Shown: one piece after another, positions 5,536-6,712 of the stretch
Layout: each line of letters starts with the position of its first letter
Position numbering within the stretch: position 1 is the first letter of the stretch
Assembly: GCA_002890585.1 (NCBI GenBank)
Contig: MIQB01000100.1
Location: forward strand, 1 to 6,712
Direction: 5' to 3'
Origin: Tannerella sp. oral taxon 808
GTDB taxonomy: Bacteria > Bacteroidota > Bacteroidia > Bacteroidales > Tannerellaceae
DNA length: 6,712 bases
Program-made: the position numbers and the translations under genes
The notes under the pieces: model-generated
Told to the model about the DNA's origin: nothing
The model's input: the letters and a program-made list of their open reading frames with translations, nothing else
The model's database searches: none

Positions 5536-6498
5536 TTATTCGTTTTTCATTTTTCCCTTTTCGTTTTCCTTCTCGTTTTCGTATGCCTCGACGATGCGCT
5601 GCACGAGCCGATGGCGGACGATGTCTTTGCGGTCGAACGCGACGTGCCCGATGCCTGGCACACGGCGCAGGACGTGCATGGCGTGGATGAGTCCGGAGGT
5701 GGCTTGCGGGGGCAGATCGATCTGTGTCACGTCGCCCGTGACGATCATCTTGGCGTTGATGCCGAGGCGGGTGAGGAACATTTTGATCTGATGCTTGGTG
5801 GTGTTTTGCGCTTCGTCGAGGATGATGACGGCGTCGCTCAGCGTGCGGCCGCGCATGAAGGCCAGCGGGGCGATCTGGATGACGTTGTTCTCCATGTATT
5901 CGCGCAGGCGCGCTGGTGGGATCATCTCTTGGAGGGCGTCGTAGAGGGGTTGCAGGTAGGGGTCGAGCTTGTCTTTCATCTCGCCGGGCAGGAAGCCGAG
6001 CTTCTCACCGGCCTCTACGGCGGGGCGGCTGAGGATGATCTTGCGCACCTGCTTGTTCTTCAGCGCGCGTACGGCCAGGGCGATGGCGACGAACGTCTTG
6101 CCCGATCCGGCGGGCCCGATGGCGAAGGTGAGGTCGTTCTCCTCGAAGCGATCGACGAGCAGTTGCTGATTGGCCGAGCGGGCCACGATGGCGCGTCCGT
6201 TGACGCCGTAGATGATCAGGTTGTCGTGTGGCGCGGCGGGCAGCTCGTGCCCCTTGACTAAGTCGGTGATCACCTGCTCGGTGAGTGCGTTACGCTCGGC
6301 GCAGTAGCGTTCGATCTCGCGCAGCTTGCGCAGGAAGACCTCTAATTCGTCTTCCTCGCCGATGGCCTTCATCACGTTGCCACGCGCCACGATGCGGAGC
6401 TTGGGGTAGAGCGTGCGGAGGAGTTGCAGGTGGGCGTTGTTGACGCCGTAGAAGACGACCGGGTCGACGCCTTCGAGGATGTGGGTTTGTTCTATCAT
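5536..6498 (-). CDS. phoH: PhoH family P-loop ATPase (YbeZ/PhoL-like)
   Basis: Cytoplasmic ATPase of the PhoH-like family. The E. coli relative YbeZ acts with the endonuclease YbeY in rRNA processing and ribosome quality; a comparable RNA-linked role is inferred here. The 320-aa protein has a small N-terminal domain (about 1-75), then a P-loop domain with Walker A GPAGSGKT (128-135), SRPAVEAGEKLGFLPG (157-172), Walker B VIILDEAQN (224-232) and a sensor-like TGDVTQIDLP. All core motifs are intact and the length is normal. The last dozen or so residues are a low-complexity Glu/Lys/Asn tail (EKENEKGKMKNE) encoded by an A-rich tract that stands out from the GC-rich gene. The ATG at 6498 follows an AT-rich leader without a Shine-Dalgarno sequence. 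It is the first gene of the co-directional phoH-purC-menG-aroE run, and no ybeY is visible nearby. Confidence 0.96.
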   Translation of the reverse strand: MIEQTHILEGVDPVVFYGVNNAHLQLLRTLYPKLRIVARGNVMKAIGEEDELEVFLRKLREIERYCAERNALTEQVITDLVKGHELPAAPHDNLIIYGVNGRAIVARSANQQLLVDRFEENDLTFAIGPAGSGKTFVAIALAVRALKNKQVRKIILSRPAVEAGEKLGFLPGEMKDKLDPYLQPLYDALQEMIPPARLREYMENNVIQIAPLAFMRGRTLSDAVIILDEAQNTTKHQIKMFLTRLGINAKMIVTGDVTQIDLPPQATSGLIHAMHVLRRVPGIGHVAFDRKDIVRHRLVQRIVEAYENEKENEKGKMKNE

Positions 6499-6537
6499 AT
6501 ATAAGGTAAGCGGAATGGAATCCGGCTATGGGAGTGG

Positions 6538-6568
6538 CAAAAGTAGATAGAGAGGAACTAAAAACTAA
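6538..6568 (-). promoter_or_regulatory. Probable Bacteroidota-type promoter for phoH
   Basis: On the - strand TACTTTTG (6545-6538) matches the Bacteroidota -7 consensus TAnnTTTG exactly. Nineteen bases upstream, TTAG (6568-6565) matches the -33 box TTTG at three of four positions, with the expected spacing. Transcription would begin near 6530-6534, leaving a leader of roughly 35 nt before the phoH ATG. It could drive phoH and the genes after it. Confidence 0.5.
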
Positions 6569-6599
6569 GACGGTAAAAGCGAAAGGCACCCTGAAGCCT

Positions 6600-6712
6600 G
6601 TACAAAAAACCAAGCATAGAATCAGTGATTTCAGGGTCATGCAGAAAAACCAAGGCTGGAATCAGCGATTTCAGTGCTTTGTAAAAAAACAAAGGCCCGG
6701 AATCAGCGATTT
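6600..6712. repeat. Imperfect 40/41-bp tandem repeats upstream of phoH, running off the window
   Basis: AATCAGTGATTTCAG (6620-6634), AATCAGCGATTTCAG (6660-6674) and AATCAGCGATTT (6701-6712, cut by the window end) recur at 40- and 41-bp spacing. Each is preceded by an A-rich block (ACAAAAAACCAAG, AGAAAAACCAAGG, AAAAAAACAAAGG) and a variable few bases. The linkers differ while the cores are kept. The repeats lie upstream of the phoH promoter. CTTTGT (6677-6682) and ACAAAG (6689-6694) add a small hairpin, and ACCCTGAA (6588-6595) is the exact complement of TTCAGGGT (6630-6637). Function unknown; binding sites or a dispersed repeat are both possible. Confidence 0.8.

Noticed and set aside
5512..6261. 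249-aa + strand frame opposite phoH with a hydrophobic N-terminus
   Set aside because: The hydrophobic start is only the complement of the Lys/Glu-rich phoH tail; the rest mirrors phoH codons.
6290..6640. - strand frame with a signal-peptide-like start (MTLKSLILCLVFCTGF)
   Set aside because: It overlaps the 5' part of phoH in another frame, where it becomes an Arg/Pro-rich shadow, and its start lies inside the 40-bp repeat region.
6600..6712. CRISPR array
   Set aside because: The repeats are imperfect and the variable part is only about a dozen bases, too short for spacers.

Overview
The window looks like a chromosomal segment of a GC-rich member of the Bacteroidales (Bacteroidota). The evidence is an outer-membrane beta-barrel protein with an N-terminal carboxypeptidase-regulatory-like domain and the family's typical C-terminal tail, a menaquinone-type methyltransferase, a long (316 aa) PurC, mostly AT-rich translation starts without Shine-Dalgarno sequences, and a Bacteroidota-style promoter (TAnnTTTG) before phoH. 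Genus cannot be fixed from sequence reading alone; a GC-rich Tannerella-, Porphyromonas- or Alistipes-like organism is a guess.

Layout. Bases 1-288 are an almost perfect 23-bp tandem array (12 full copies plus a partial one), running off the left edge. The last partial copy is followed by a T-rich stretch, giving a terminator-like hairpin on the + strand (276-299). A GC-rich palindrome (308-329) lies before the end of the first gene. All five genes are on the - strand, so transcription runs right to left: phoH (6498-5536), purC (5409-4459), menG/ubiE (4441-3698), aroE (3535-2789) and an outer-membrane beta-barrel protein gene (2714-399). The gaps are 126, 17, 162 and 74 nt. The two largest are filled by hairpins, short direct repeats and a nested inverted-repeat element. 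Upstream of phoH lies an AT-rich leader with a probable promoter and about three imperfect 40/41-bp repeats that run off the right edge.

How the genes fit together. phoH, purC, menG and aroE are housekeeping: an ATPase linked to RNA/ribosome metabolism, purine synthesis, the last step of menaquinone synthesis, and the shikimate pathway, whose chorismate product also feeds menaquinone synthesis. purC and menG are almost certainly co-transcribed. The outer-membrane protein has no SusD partner visible here and its substrate is unknown.

I found no new multi-gene system. The unusual content is all in non-coding DNA: the 23-bp minisatellite whose core is shared with an adjacent terminator-like hairpin, the three-module inverted-repeat element between menG and aroE, a hairpin motif shared by the aroE and purC leaders, and the 40-bp repeats upstream of phoH.
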